From CAYLLN01 sp033762315 (GTDB lineage: Bacteria > Planctomycetota > Planctomycetia > Pirellulales > Pirellulaceae): a DNA stretch of 64,000 bases. The position numbers and the translations under genes are program-made. The notes below the pieces were generated by a model. That model was given only the letters and a program-made list of their open reading frames with translations, had not been told where the DNA came from and made no database searches. The stretch spans positions 1-64,000 of the forward strand of contig JANRLS010000165.1 in the NCBI GenBank assembly GCA_033762315.1. Direction: 5' to 3'. Positions 51,268 through 60,922 of this stretch are shown piece after piece. Numbering within the stretch: position 1 is the first letter of the stretch; the number at the start of each line of letters is the position of its first letter.

Positions 51268-53466
51268 CTAGTGGATATTCATGTCACAGCTCAGGCCGCC
51301 GGCGGCGGGAACATAGCAGAGCCGGGCATAGTCCATGACCATGCGGTGGGCGCTGAACCGCCAGGCCAAGGTGCTGATGCTGTTCATCATCATCTTGATC
51401 CAGTGCCTAGGCAGTCCGTCCACGTCCCGGTCGTAATAAGTGGGAACCACCTGCTCTTCGAGCACCTTATAGAGGAACTCGGCATCGCGCCGGTCGGTGA
51501 CGGCATCGTCCTGGTGGCTGAGGCCGTGGCCGATGGCGAAGCCATTCGCGCCGTCGTAGGCTTCGGCCCACCAACCATCGAGAATCGATAGATTCAGCCC
51601 GCCATTGAGCACCGTCTTCTGGCCGCTCGTGCCGCTCGCTTCGAGCGGGCGGCGGGGGTTATTGAGCCACACATCGACCCCCTGGATCATGTGCCGGCAG
51701 ACGTTCATGTCGTAGTCTTCGACATACACGATCCGGTTGGCAAACCGCGGATCGCGCCGCAGATTGGCGATGGTCTGAATGAATCGCTTGCCCGGTTCGT
51801 CGCGGGGGTGGGCTTTCCCCGCGAAGACGAACTGCACCGGCCGCTCCTTATCGTTGACAATCGCGTTGAGCCGGTCGAGATCGTTAAGAATCATCGTGGC
51901 CCGCTTGTAGGTCGCGAATCGCCGGCCAAAGCCGATAGTCAAGATGTTCGGATCGAGCACGTTCCGCGCTGTCTCGACGGCGTCGTCGCTTTCTCCCCGG
52001 CGGCGGCATTGGCGGCTGACGCGGCGGCGCACGAACGCCAGCAGGGCGTTCTTCAGGGCGTTGTGCGTTTCCCAAAGCTCGCCCGGATCGACTTTGTGGA
52101 TGTGCTGCCACACCTCCGGCTCGCCCATCCGATAAATCCACTGGGCGGGAAAATGCCGGTCGTAAAGCTGCATCATCTGCTGGGCGAGCCAGGTGGGAAT
52201 ATGCACGCCGTTGGTGATGTGGCCGATCGGAATTTCCTCTTCCACCCGCCACGGCCAAAGCGAAGCCCACATCCGCCGTGAAATGTGCCCGTGCAATTGG
52301 CTCACCGCGTTCGCCCGGCGCGACATCTTGAGTCCGATCACCGTCATCGTGAACGGTTCTTGATCGTTTTGCGGCTCGACGCGCCCCAGGCCCATCAGCT
52401 GTTCGTAGCTGATCCCGAGCTGATCGCGCAGCGGGCCGAGGTGCTCTTCGACCAACCCGCCGTGAAAGCGGTCGTGGCCGGCGGGAACGGGCGTGTGCGT
52501 GGTGAATACCGTTTGCCGGGCGACTTCGCGCAGGGCGTCGTCGAATTTCATCCCGTCGTCGTGCATCCGCTCGCGCACCACTTCGAGCGGTCCAAAGGCG
52601 CTGTGCCCTTCGTTGAGGTGATAGACGCCAGGCGTAATGCCCAGCGCCCGCAGCGCCTTGACGCCGCCAACCCCCAGCACCAACTCTTGCCGGATGCGGG
52701 TTCGCTCGTCGCCACCATAGAGGCGGCTGGTCAGGTCGCGGTCTTCGGGGCTGTTCCCTTCGACATCGCAATCCATCATGAACAGCCGCACGCGGCCGAC
52801 CTGCATCACCCACACTTTCGCGAACAGCGGCCCGCTGCGGGTATCGATCCGCACGGTAATCGGCTTGCCGTCGGGCGACAAGGCGGGCTCCATCGGCACA
52901 TTCTCAACCTTGGTGTCGAGATACTCTTCCGACTGCCAACCGCGGTCATCCAGTTGCTGCTTGAAATAGCCTTGATCGTAGAAGAGGCCGATGGCGACGA
53001 GGTTCACCCCCAGGCCGCTCGCGCTTTTGACGTGATCGCCCGAAAGCACGCCGAGGCCGCCGCTATAAATCGGAATCGATTCGTGCAGGCCGAACTCGGC
53101 CGAGAAATAAGCCACCGGCTTCCCGCCGAGCACGCCGGCATTCCAGGCGGCCCAGGTTTGCTTGTTCGCCATGTACTCCTTCAGCCGGCGATGGGCATAG
53201 TTGATGCGGCTATAGAGCACCATTTCGGCCGCTCGCGTCGCCAGCCGTTCGGGGGTGAACTCGCGAAGCAGCGCGACCGGGTTATGGTCGAGCTGCCGCC
53301 AGCGAATCGGATCGAGATCGCGAAACAGGTTGATGACTTCGGGGTGCCAGGTCCACCACAAGTTGCGAGCCAGCGCCCAGCATTTGTCGTAGAGCGACTG
53401 GGCCGACATTTCGCCGACCAGGAGTGGGTTGGGTTCCGGAACGACAACAGGGTCGATCGTAGCCAT
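51268..53466 (-). CDS. glgP: Alpha-glucan phosphorylase
   Basis: GlgP releases glucose-1-phosphate from the ends of glycogen or other alpha-glucans using pyridoxal phosphate (GT35). The 732-residue protein belongs to the shorter, divergent group with an N-terminal LARNLWWTWHPE segment. Other marks are AYFSAEFGLHESIPIYSGGLGVLSGDH split over two loops, HLNEGHSAF, TTHTPVPAGHDRF, GHITNGVHIPTW and FGRRFATYKR. The PLP lysine loop is EASGTSGQK, where K is the expected Schiff-base lysine, followed by NGGLNLSILDGWW. A ribosome-binding site (GGAGAGGGA) precedes the ATG. Confidence 0.96.
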   Translation of the reverse strand: MATIDPVVVPEPNPLLVGEMSAQSLYDKCWALARNLWWTWHPEVINLFRDLDPIRWRQLDHNPVALLREFTPERLATRAAEMVLYSRINYAHRRLKEYMANKQTWAAWNAGVLGGKPVAYFSAEFGLHESIPIYSGGLGVLSGDHVKSASGLGVNLVAIGLFYDQGYFKQQLDDRGWQSEEYLDTKVENVPMEPALSPDGKPITVRIDTRSGPLFAKVWVMQVGRVRLFMMDCDVEGNSPEDRDLTSRLYGGDERTRIRQELVLGVGGVKALRALGITPGVYHLNEGHSAFGPLEVVRERMHDDGMKFDDALREVARQTVFTTHTPVPAGHDRFHGGLVEEHLGPLRDQLGISYEQLMGLGRVEPQNDQEPFTMTVIGLKMSRRANAVSQLHGHISRRMWASLWPWRVEEEIPIGHITNGVHIPTWLAQQMMQLYDRHFPAQWIYRMGEPEVWQHIHKVDPGELWETHNALKNALLAFVRRRVSRQCRRRGESDDAVETARNVLDPNILTIGFGRRFATYKRATMILNDLDRLNAIVNDKERPVQFVFAGKAHPRDEPGKRFIQTIANLRRDPRFANRIVYVEDYDMNVCRHMIQGVDVWLNNPRRPLEASGTSGQKTVLNGGLNLSILDGWWAEAYDGANGFAIGHGLSHQDDAVTDRRDAEFLYKVLEEQVVPTYYDRDVDGLPRHWIKMMMNSISTLAWRFSAHRMVMDYARLCYVPAAGGLSCDMNIH

Positions 53467-53859
53467 AGGAAATCCCTCTCCGCCTATTTGGAAACGGAAT
53501 CGTGCGCGAGCGCAGCATTAAGCCACAAGCACGCCGGATTGTAGAGTACGCGGCGACGCTAGGGGAGCGGGCAAGCAAAGAATGTGGAGAAAAAGTCCAC
53601 CCCTGCGCACCACTAATACAGGGATAAGGGCGGTTCATTGCCCGTTCGTCGATTTGCGGATAGGTGGCGTGATGAGCAGGAACCCTCAGCGAATCTGAGA
53701 ACGCTGCGATTTGCCGCCGTTTGGTGACGCTCGTCGGAACGTTGGATATAGTCAAGAATTGCGAAATTCGGCGAGATTTCGCCGGTAACGGCGACCTGCC
53801 GCGCATCCAGTTTGGTTAGAGATCGTTGTACGTCCCGCCTCTTTTGCTCACCGGTAGCC
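53467..53859. promoter_or_regulatory. Divergent promoter region between glgP and the DUF1592 gene
   Basis: In this 393-bp region an inverted repeat GCGAAAT...ATTTCGC (53761-53767 and 53776-53782) stands 78 bp before the DUF1592 start, and a GTGGA...TCCAC pair lies nearer glgP. An AT-richer stretch (GGATATAGTC, near 53747) could be a -10 region, but no convincing -35 was found. No gene is supported. Confidence 0.4.
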
Positions 53860-56217
53860 ATGGTTCGTAGCGTTTTGACCTTGATGATGTCCTGGTTAGT
53901 GTTCGCCGGCTCGGCAGCCACGCTATCGGCGCAGGATCCCGCCACGCAGAGTGGTCGGCCGCGATTTGATCCCGCGCAGGTGTACGTCTCGCGCGTCGTA
54001 CCGCTCTTGAAGAAGTATTGCCTGGAATGCCACGGGCCCGATGTGCAAGAGGCGGAGATCGGTTTTCACGACTACAAGACCGTAGCCAAGGTCACGGGCG
54101 ATTTGCCGACCTGGACCCGCGTCTTGCAAATGATCGAAACGGGAGTGATGCCCCCGGATGATTCGCCGCAGCCGACCGCGGCCGAGCGGAAAGGGGCCGT
54201 GAACGACCTCGAAAAAATTCTCTTCAACGTCGATTGCGATGGGCCGCCCGATCCGGGACGGGTGACGATTCGCCGCCTAAACCGGGCCGAATACAACAAC
54301 ACGGTCCGCGACCTGCTGGGGGTGAAGTTCCAGCCGGCCGACGATTTTCCCTCGGACGACGTCGGCAGCGGGTTCGACAATATCGGCGAAGTGCTCACGC
54401 TGCCGCCGCTGCTCATGGAAAAGTATCTGGCCGCCGCCGAGCGGATCGCCGAGACGACGATCGTTACCGATCCGGCCCTCTTCGTGCAGGCGCAGCGCCG
54501 CGACCGCCGGCAATTGAGCGGCGAAGGGGCGGCCTCTTACAGCGAAGATCGCCGCCGCTGGACGATGGCGAGCGAAGGGAGCGTGTCGGCCAAGTTCGAT
54601 TTTCCCCGCGCCGGCCAGTATCAACTTCGCGTCAGCGCCAGTAGCGACCCCGCGGGGGATGAACCAGCCCAAATGGAATTGCGACTGGGGGGCAAGAAGC
54701 TGAAGGTGTTCGATGTGAACGCCACCCGCAGCCCGAGCACCTATGAGCTCAAAGTCGAGCTGCCCGACGGCGAGCAACAGCTCGTCGCTGCGTTTATCAA
54801 TGACTATTACGACCCCAACGCCAAGGACAAGAGCCGCCGCGACCGGAATCTGCACGTCTATTCGTTCGAAATCGACGGTCCGCTCGATTTTCGCCCAGAG
54901 GATTATCCCGAGTTCCACCGCAAGCTGATCGCCGTGGTCCCACAGCCGGGGCAGCTCTCGCCGCTCGACGCCGCCAAAACCAACCTGCGGCCGCTCCTCA
55001 ATCGGGCCTTTCGCCGCAAAGCGACCGACGACGAAGTAAACCAGTTTGCCAGGCTGGCCGAAACAGCCGTTGGCGTGGGAGACACCTTCGAGCAAGGGAT
55101 GCAAATCGCCCTCACCGCCGTGCTGGTTTCGCCTCATTTTCTGTTTCGCGTCGAGGGACAGCCGCCTGGCAAGTCATCGCCCCAGGCCGTGCGCGATCTG
55201 GGGCCTTACGAGCTCGCCTCGCGGCTGTCGTATTTTCTCTGGAGCAGCTTGCCGGACGACGAGCTTTTCGCCGCCGCGACACGGGGCGATCTCGCCCGCG
55301 ATGATCTGTTCGAAAAACAAATCCGCCGGATGCTGGCCGATCCCAAAAGCGAAGCCCTGGTGCAAAATTTCGCGACGCAGTGGCTCAACCTGCGACTGCT
55401 CGACAGTGTGACCCCCGATCCGCGGGCCTTTCCTGAATTCAATCGCGAGTTGCGGGCCGATATGCGCCGCGAAACCGAACTCTTCGCCGCCGCCATCGTT
55501 CGCGAGGATCGCAGCATCCTCGATTTTCTCGAAGGGCGATTTACGTTCGTCAACGAGCGGCTGGCCAGGCACTATGGCCTGCCAGATGTGCGCGGAGAAG
55601 AATTCCAACGAGTCAGCTTCACCGACGACCGGCACAGCGGAGTGCTGACCCAGGCGAGCATTTTGACGCTGACGAGCAATCCCGGGCGCACGTCGCCGGT
55701 GAAGCGCGGCAAGTGGATTCTCGAGAACATCTTGGGAACCCCCCCGCCCGATCCGCCGGCCGATGTGCCGGAACTGGAGGCGACCCAGCGGGCCACGCCC
55801 TCGGCATCGTTGCGCGAGCAGCTGAGCATTCACCGCAGCAATGCGGTCTGCGCTTCGTGCCACAAAACGATGGACGAACTGGGCTTTGGCCTCGAGAACT
55901 TCGATGCCGTCGGCCGCTGGCGCGAGAAAGACGGGAAGTTCGCGGTCGATTCGTCAGGCAAATTACCCAGTGGCGAGGCGTTTCGCGGGCCGGTCGAGCT
56001 GGCTCAAACGCTCAAGCGCCGCAAAGCCGATTTTGGCCGCTGTTTGGCCGAGAAAATGCTGGTATTCGCCCTGGGGCGGGGATTTGTGTCGCAAGACCGC
56101 TGCGCGACCGATAGAATCGTGGAAGAGCTGGAAAAGCACGATTATCGCTTCTCGGCCCTGGTCGTTGCGATCGCCCAGAGTGTGCCTTTTCGGAAAACGC
56201 GAGGAGAACAGCCATGA
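53860..56217 (+). CDS. Exported DUF1592-family haem protein (PSCyt1-DUF1587-CBM-DUF1595-DUF1592-DUF1588-DUF1585)
   Basis: The ATG at 53860 opens a signal peptide (MVRSVLTLMMSWLVF..., cleavage near LSAQD). Haem motif CLECH lies near residue 50 and a second CASCH near 670, so up to two c-type haems are possible. Between them are the planctomycete domains in their usual order: RRLNRAEYNNTVRDLLG (DUF1587), a sugar-binding-like sandwich (GQYQLRVSAS...), NLRPLLNRAFRRKATDDEV (DUF1595), LASRLSYFLWSSLPDDEL (DUF1592), HRSGVLTQ-like SGVLTQASILTLTSNPGRTSPVKRGKW (split) and a final FALGRGF (DUF1585). These proteins are expected to act in extracellular or membrane electron transfer or polysaccharide use. 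Its stop overlaps the DUF1552 start by 4 bp. Confidence 0.93.
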   Translation: MVRSVLTLMMSWLVFAGSAATLSAQDPATQSGRPRFDPAQVYVSRVVPLLKKYCLECHGPDVQEAEIGFHDYKTVAKVTGDLPTWTRVLQMIETGVMPPDDSPQPTAAERKGAVNDLEKILFNVDCDGPPDPGRVTIRRLNRAEYNNTVRDLLGVKFQPADDFPSDDVGSGFDNIGEVLTLPPLLMEKYLAAAERIAETTIVTDPALFVQAQRRDRRQLSGEGAASYSEDRRRWTMASEGSVSAKFDFPRAGQYQLRVSASSDPAGDEPAQMELRLGGKKLKVFDVNATRSPSTYELKVELPDGEQQLVAAFINDYYDPNAKDKSRRDRNLHVYSFEIDGPLDFRPEDYPEFHRKLIAVVPQPGQLSPLDAAKTNLRPLLNRAFRRKATDDEVNQFARLAETAVGVGDTFEQGMQIALTAVLVSPHFLFRVEGQPPGKSSPQAVRDLGPYELASRLSYFLWSSLPDDELFAAATRGDLARDDLFEKQIRRMLADPKSEALVQNFATQWLNLRLLDSVTPDPRAFPEFNRELRADMRRETELFAAAIVREDRSILDFLEGRFTFVNERLARHYGLPDVRGEEFQRVSFTDDRHSGVLTQASILTLTSNPGRTSPVKRGKWILENILGTPPPDPPADVPELEATQRATPSASLREQLSIHRSNAVCASCHKTMDELGFGLENFDAVGRWREKDGKFAVDSSGKLPSGEAFRGPVELAQTLKRRKADFGRCLAEKMLVFALGRGFVSQDRCATDRIVEELEKHDYRFSALVVAIAQSVPFRKTRGEQP

Positions 56218-57551
56218 CGATGCCGATCAGCCGCCGGACGGTCCTCCGCGGAGCCAGTTGCGCCCTCGGTTTGCCCCTTTTGGAGGCGATGCTCCCCCAT
56301 TCGGCCCGCGCCGCCGCCGAGCCGAAGCCGCCGGTCCGGATCGGTTTCGTCACGGTGCCGAACGGCCTGATCATGGACGCCTTCCGCCCGACCGAAGCGG
56401 GCGAAAACTACGATCTGCCGCCGACGCTGGCACCCTTTGCCGACCTGCGCCGCGACATCAACGTCATCACCGGCCTCGCGCAAGATAATGGCCGAGCCAA
56501 GGGGGATGGCGCGGGGGATCACGCCCGCTCCAGCGCCTCGCTGCTCACTGGCGCGCATCCGGTGAAAACCTCGGGGGCGAATATCCGCGTCGGGCAGAGC
56601 GTCGATCAAGCCGCCGCCGAGCGGGTCGGCCATCTGACCCGCCTGCCGTCACTGGAACTGGGCATCGACCTAGGACGCGACGCGGGCAGTTGCGATAGCG
56701 GCTATAGCTGCGCCTATTCCAACGCCGTCTCGTGGAAAGACGCCACCACGCCGATGGCCAAAGAGATCAATCCGCGGCTGGTGTTCGAGCGGCTATTTGG
56801 TGCTGGCAAACCGGAGGATCAGGCTGTCGTGGCCCGCCGCAATCGAGTGCGGCAGAGCGTGCTCGACCTGGTTTCCGGCCAGGCGACCGAGCTGAAAAAC
56901 CGTCTCGGCAAGACCGACCAGCAAAAGGTCGATCAGTATTTCACCAGCGTTCGCGAGATCGAGCAGCGCATTGCCCGCGCCGATGAAGTGAGGGAGGTGG
57001 CCCGTCCCGAAATGGACCTCCCCGACGGCGTCCCCGGCGATTTCGTGGAACACATCCGCCTCATGTACGAACTGCTCGCCCTCGCCTTCCAGACCGATAC
57101 CACCCGCATCGGCACCTTCATGGTGGCCAACGAGGGCTCGAATCGCAGCTATCGCAACGTCGGCGTGAACAGCGGCCACCACGAGCTGTCGCACCACCAG
57201 CGCGACGAAAAGAAAATCGAGCAGCTCAAAAAGATCGACCTGTTTCTCATGGGGGAGTTTGCCCGCTTCGTGCAAAAGCTCCGCGAAATTCCCGAAGGGA
57301 CCGGCACGCTGCTCGATAACTGCCTAGTCATGTACGGCAGCGGCCTCTCGGACGGCAATCGCCACCGGCATGACGACCTGCCGATTGTGCTGGCTGGGCG
57401 CGGCGGCGGCACCGTGAAGGCGGGGCGACACCTGCGAATGGAACGCGAAACGCCTCTCAACAACCTTTTCCTCTCGCTGCTCGACCGGATGAACGCCGGC
57501 ATGCCCAGCCTCGGCGACAGCACCGGCCGACTGACGGCGATAGACGCATAA
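56214..57551 (+). CDS. DUF1552 Tat-exported protein
   Basis: DUF1552 proteins accompany DUF1592 haem proteins in planctomycetes; function is unproven. This 445-residue protein has a twin-arginine leader (SRRTVLRGASCALGLP) and the family body: GFVTVPNGLIMD, DHARSSASLLTGAHP, SLELGID, CAYSNAVSWKD, FERLFGAG, DTTRIGTFMVANEGSNR, HHELSHH, and GSGLSDGNRHRHDDLPIVLAG. The His/Asp-rich late motif could bind a metal. It overlaps the DUF1592 stop by 4 bp (ATGA), so the two are made together. Confidence 0.93.
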   Translation: MTMPISRRTVLRGASCALGLPLLEAMLPHSARAAAEPKPPVRIGFVTVPNGLIMDAFRPTEAGENYDLPPTLAPFADLRRDINVITGLAQDNGRAKGDGAGDHARSSASLLTGAHPVKTSGANIRVGQSVDQAAAERVGHLTRLPSLELGIDLGRDAGSCDSGYSCAYSNAVSWKDATTPMAKEINPRLVFERLFGAGKPEDQAVVARRNRVRQSVLDLVSGQATELKNRLGKTDQQKVDQYFTSVREIEQRIARADEVREVARPEMDLPDGVPGDFVEHIRLMYELLALAFQTDTTRIGTFMVANEGSNRSYRNVGVNSGHHELSHHQRDEKKIEQLKKIDLFLMGEFARFVQKLREIPEGTGTLLDNCLVMYGSGLSDGNRHRHDDLPIVLAGRGGGTVKAGRHLRMERETPLNNLFLSLLDRMNAGMPSLGDSTGRLTAIDA

Positions 57552-57571
57552 ATTGAGGCGATCCCTCCGCT

Positions 57572-57598
57572 GCGAATCCCCAAACCCGCGGGATTCGC
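57572..57598 (+). terminator. Hairpin after the DUF1552 gene
   Basis: Perfect 9-bp arms GCGAATCCC and GGGATTCGC with a 9-nt loop, 20 bp after the stop. There is no long U-run, so the call is a weak terminator or mRNA-stabilising hairpin. Confidence 0.5.
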
Positions 57599-57698
57599 GG
57601 TTTCCCGCTCTCGGATTGAGCGGCCGGCCGAACAGGCGTAGAGTGCGCATAGGTTCGCACCTTCTCCGCGTTCCCTTTTCTCTCCGGGAGGACCGCTC

Positions 57699-59228
57699 AT
57701 GTCCGTCCAGGCCAATCGCCGGCAGTTTCTTTCGTCCGCTGCGGCGGCGGGAACGCTCGCGGGAATGTCGCAACTCGATTTCCTGGCCAAGCTGCCGCGC
57801 GTCTCAGCAGCCGAGGCAAAGCCCCATCCGAAAATGGTGCGGCTGGCGGACGACATCGAGCCGCTGGTGCGCCTGCTGGAGGAGACGCCGCGCGAAAGGC
57901 TGCTGGAGGAAGTGGCGGCCCGCATCCAGCGGGGGACCACTTATCGCGAGGTGATTGCCGCCTTGCTGCTGGCGGGGGTGCGGAACGTGCAGCCCCGGCC
58001 GAGCGTGGGCTTCAAGTTTCACGCGGTGCTGGTGGTCAATTCGGCCCATTTGGCGAGTCTTTCGTCCCCCGACGAACATCGCTGGCTGCCGATCTTCTGG
58101 GCCCTCGACCAGTTCAAGTCGGGCCAGGCTGCCGACGAGCGCGAGGGGAACTGGACGATGCCGCCGGTGGACGAGGCGCGCGTTCCGCCGGCCCACCAGG
58201 CGCGAAGCATGTTCACCGCCGCGCTCGACAACTGGGACGAAGCCGCGGCCGATGTTTCCATCGCCGCGCTGGCCCGCTCGGCCAGTTCGAACGAGCTGTT
58301 CGAGATTTTCGCCCGCTACGGCTGCCGCGACTTTCGCTCCATCGGCCACAAGGCGATCTACGTCGCCAACGCGTGGCGCACGCTCGACTGCATTGGCTGG
58401 CAATATGCCGAGCCGGTGCTCCGGTCGTTGGCCTATGCCCTGCTCAATCACGAAGGGGATGGCAACCCGGCCCAGAACGACTTCGAGGCCGACCGGCATG
58501 GCCGGGCGAATGTCCCCCGCGCGAAACAGCTGCGCGACGACTGGCGACAAGGCAAACTCGACGACGGCGCGACGCGCGAGCTTTTGGCTACCATTTACTC
58601 GGGCACGGCGGACGAACTGTGCGATCAGGTGGTTGCCACGATCAACGGCGGCGCAAGTCTCCAGACCGTCTGGGATGCCCTGCTGGTCGGCAGCGGCGAG
58701 CTCCTCATGCGTCAGCCGGGGATTGTCGGTCTACACACGCTCACCTCGACGAACGCCCTGCGCTATGCCTGGCAAACGGCGGCCGACGACGAGACGCGGC
58801 GGCTCATTCTGCTGCAGAACGCCGCTTTTTTGCCCCTCTTCCGCCAGGCGATGGAAAAGCGCGGCAAAGTCGGCGAGCAAAAGCTGACCAGCCTCGAACC
58901 GGCGGAGATTCCCGCCGATTCGGCCGCGGCCCTCGACGCGATCTTTTGGCAGGTCGGCGGCAATCGGCAGGAAGCGGCGCGGCAAACATTGGCCTACGCG
59001 CGAGTCAATCCCCAGCCGCACGACTTCATTACTCGTGCGCGAACGCTGGTATTTCTCAAGGGGCGCGACTCGCACGACTACAAGTTCAGCTCGGCCGTGC
59101 TGGAGGATTTCGGCCATGTCTCGCCCGCTTGGCGCGACCGCTTCCTCGCAGCGAGCGTCTTTAACCTGCGCGGCAGCGGCGAAAAAGACAACCCGCTTGT
59201 CGAGCGGACGCGGGAGGCGCTGGCCTGA
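57699..59228 (+). CDS. Tat-exported helical protein of unknown function
   Basis: A twin-arginine leader (NRRQFLSSAAAAGTLAG) opens this 509-residue protein, with a good ribosome-binding site (GGGAGGACC) before the ATG. The body is mostly alpha-helical and tryptophan-rich. An early stretch (LRLLEETPRERLLEEVAARIQRG, split) is amphipathic, and a mid-region has conserved-looking histidines (GFKFHAVLVVNSAHLAS, GHKAIYVANAW, NALRYAWQTA). I know this type as a recurrent planctomycete protein but not by a named function. It follows the DUF1592/DUF1552 pair after a hairpin, so it may be a separate transcript. Confidence 0.75.
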   Translation: MSVQANRRQFLSSAAAAGTLAGMSQLDFLAKLPRVSAAEAKPHPKMVRLADDIEPLVRLLEETPRERLLEEVAARIQRGTTYREVIAALLLAGVRNVQPRPSVGFKFHAVLVVNSAHLASLSSPDEHRWLPIFWALDQFKSGQAADEREGNWTMPPVDEARVPPAHQARSMFTAALDNWDEAAADVSIAALARSASSNELFEIFARYGCRDFRSIGHKAIYVANAWRTLDCIGWQYAEPVLRSLAYALLNHEGDGNPAQNDFEADRHGRANVPRAKQLRDDWRQGKLDDGATRELLATIYSGTADELCDQVVATINGGASLQTVWDALLVGSGELLMRQPGIVGLHTLTSTNALRYAWQTAADDETRRLILLQNAAFLPLFRQAMEKRGKVGEQKLTSLEPAEIPADSAAALDAIFWQVGGNRQEAARQTLAYARVNPQPHDFITRARTLVFLKGRDSHDYKFSSAVLEDFGHVSPAWRDRFLAASVFNLRGSGEKDNPLVERTREALA

Positions 59229-59264
59229 TTCACGCCGTGATGGGCCGCGAGTTCGTCGCAGCCG

Positions 59265-60428
59265 TCAATCGCCAGATGTTGGCGGCGGTGGGGGAAGTTC
59301 CGGCGGAATGTCGAGCGGGTCGCGCGCGGTGCCGGGCCCTTCGCCTGGATTGACGCCGCCAGGCCGGGGACCACCCGGACCATCGCGCCGCGGTCCTGGT
59401 CCGCCCCCGCTGCCGGGAGCAAATCGGGAGGGGCCTTTGCCATCCCCCCGGCCATCGCCGGGCGTCCGACCAGCTCCACCGGGACCAAAGCCGCCCGGCC
59501 CGCCGGGCCCTCCTGGTCCGCCCGGGCGAGGTCCGCCGAAGCTGGTCCACGGCCCGCCCCCGCGTTCGCGGAATTTTTCGAAGTAGTATTTGCGGCGCAA
59601 TTCGCGGGCGAGCTGATCGCGGTCGAAATCATCGAGCTTCTCGCGCTCTTCCGTCGGCAGGCTGGCGTAGAATTTGCGCAATTCGTCGTCCGAAACCGGC
59701 GGAAAGAACCGACTGAAGACGGCGGCCCGCACGAGTTCGCGGGTGCGGGCCTGCTTCTCCTCGGGGGTTTTGGCCTGGTCGAGCTGTTTTTTGGTCGCGG
59801 GAGAGAGGCTCGTCAGCAGCTTTTCAAAGTCCTCGGCCACGGGAAACGGCAAGTCCGCATCGGGTCGCCGATACTGCAGCGGCATGATCAGCATCCGCCG
59901 GCGGGCTTCGCCATCCAGCTGTTGCAGGCGATGCACCATTTCGGTGGGCAGCCACTTCATGATCTCCGCTTCGTGGCGGGTGACGAAATCATCGAGCCAG
60001 CGGTTGATGGTTTCGCGGTCCTCGGCGGGAAGGTTGCCGGCATATTCCTGAAAGCGCTGGTTCTCTTGCTGGCGGAGCAATTCCTTGATGCGGGCGATGC
60101 GCTGGTCGGGGGGGAGGTCTTTCAGTTCGGCTCGCTGCGCGGACGACAGCGTCTTGAGCCACTCGCAATAGCGGTCGAGCGTTTGCGACAGGGCCGCCGA
60201 ATTGGCGGCGGTCGCGAGCGAGGCTTGCAGCTCGCGCAGCCGCTCTTGCTCGGCGGCGGGGAGGGCGTCGAAGCGTTCCTTTTTGCGGAGCAGGTCCGCC
60301 TTCTGTTCGGGCGAGAGCCCGGCCACGCGGGCCGCCGAATCGGCCAACGATTCGCCGCGAGCGGGTGTCATCGCCGGCAGACAAGTCGCCAAAAAAAACG
60401 TGGCCACCGCGAGCAGGCTACTCTTCAT
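59265..60428 (-). CDS. Exported protein with charged helices and Gly/Pro-rich tail, third gene of a sigma-factor operon
   Basis: The ATG at 60428 lies within the end of the anti-sigma gene, with GGAGGTGGCC as its ribosome-binding site. A signal peptide (SSLLAVATFFLATCL) precedes ~270 residues of charged helices. They carry repeated L-P-x-x-E-R/Q phrases (LSPEQKADLL, DLPPDQRIARIKEL, LPAEDRETINRW, LPTEEREKLDDF), reminiscent of DUF3106/Spy-like periplasmic proteins. The final ~95 residues are Gly/Pro-rich (PGGPGGPGG repeats) and end in a run of prolines. It may be an envelope-stress sensor or target for the sigma/anti-sigma pair; this is inferred from the operon only. Confidence 0.8.
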   Translation of the reverse strand: MKSSLLAVATFFLATCLPAMTPARGESLADSAARVAGLSPEQKADLLRKKERFDALPAAEQERLRELQASLATAANSAALSQTLDRYCEWLKTLSSAQRAELKDLPPDQRIARIKELLRQQENQRFQEYAGNLPAEDRETINRWLDDFVTRHEAEIMKWLPTEMVHRLQQLDGEARRRMLIMPLQYRRPDADLPFPVAEDFEKLLTSLSPATKKQLDQAKTPEEKQARTRELVRAAVFSRFFPPVSDDELRKFYASLPTEEREKLDDFDRDQLARELRRKYYFEKFRERGGGPWTSFGGPRPGGPGGPGGPGGFGPGGAGRTPGDGRGDGKGPSRFAPGSGGGPGPRRDGPGGPRPGGVNPGEGPGTARDPLDIPPELPPPPPTSGD

Positions 60429-60918
60429 TGGCCACCTCCGCGGCAAACAGCCCTTCGTTCTGCAATTGCTGCAAAAAATCGACGCTATCGACGTTGCCCA
60501 GCTGGTCGATCTTCTCGATCACGGGCAAATCGCGAGCCAGCGCCCGATTCGGCCGCTCCAGCCGAGCGCGAATGGCGACAAACCCAAGCGCGGCGGCCAA
60601 ACACGCCGCCGCCGCCAGGCCAGCCCAAGCCAGACCACGCAACTGCCTCGCCGAGCGCGTTTCGGTGGCGACTTCGTCCTCGGCTCGCAGGGCGACCATT
60701 TCCACCGTGCTGCGGGTGAAGTTGTCGTCCGCCTCGGTGCGCTGCAGGGTATCGAGCAAATCCCAGGCGCGCTCCAGCCCCGCCAAACGCGAGCGATAGG
60801 CCGGATCGTCCGCCAGCCGGCGCTCGACACGCGCGCAGGCGGCGGGATCGAGCTCGCCATCCAAATAGGCGACCAGCTCTTCGTCGAGGTCGGCAGTGGT
60901 GTGGGGTTCGGTATTCAT
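60418..60918 (-). CDS. Anti-sigma factor-like membrane protein
   Basis: This 166-residue protein begins with a motif shared by zinc-less anti-sigma factors (LVAYLDGELDPAACARVERRL), which would clamp the sigma factor. A cytoplasmic linker follows, then one transmembrane helix (LAWAGLAAAACLAAALGFVAI) and a short outer tail. No HCC zinc motif is present. An upstream ATG at 60936 adds six residues; the start at 60918 lies 4 bp after the sigma stop codon. It is encoded directly after the sigma factor and overlaps the next gene, as expected for a regulator/target pair. Confidence 0.85.
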   Translation of the reverse strand: MNTEPHTTADLDEELVAYLDGELDPAACARVERRLADDPAYRSRLAGLERAWDLLDTLQRTEADDNFTRSTVEMVALRAEDEVATETRSARQLRGLAWAGLAAAACLAAALGFVAIRARLERPNRALARDLPVIEKIDQLGNVDSVDFLQQLQNEGLFAAEVANEE

Positions 60919-60922
60919 CGCG

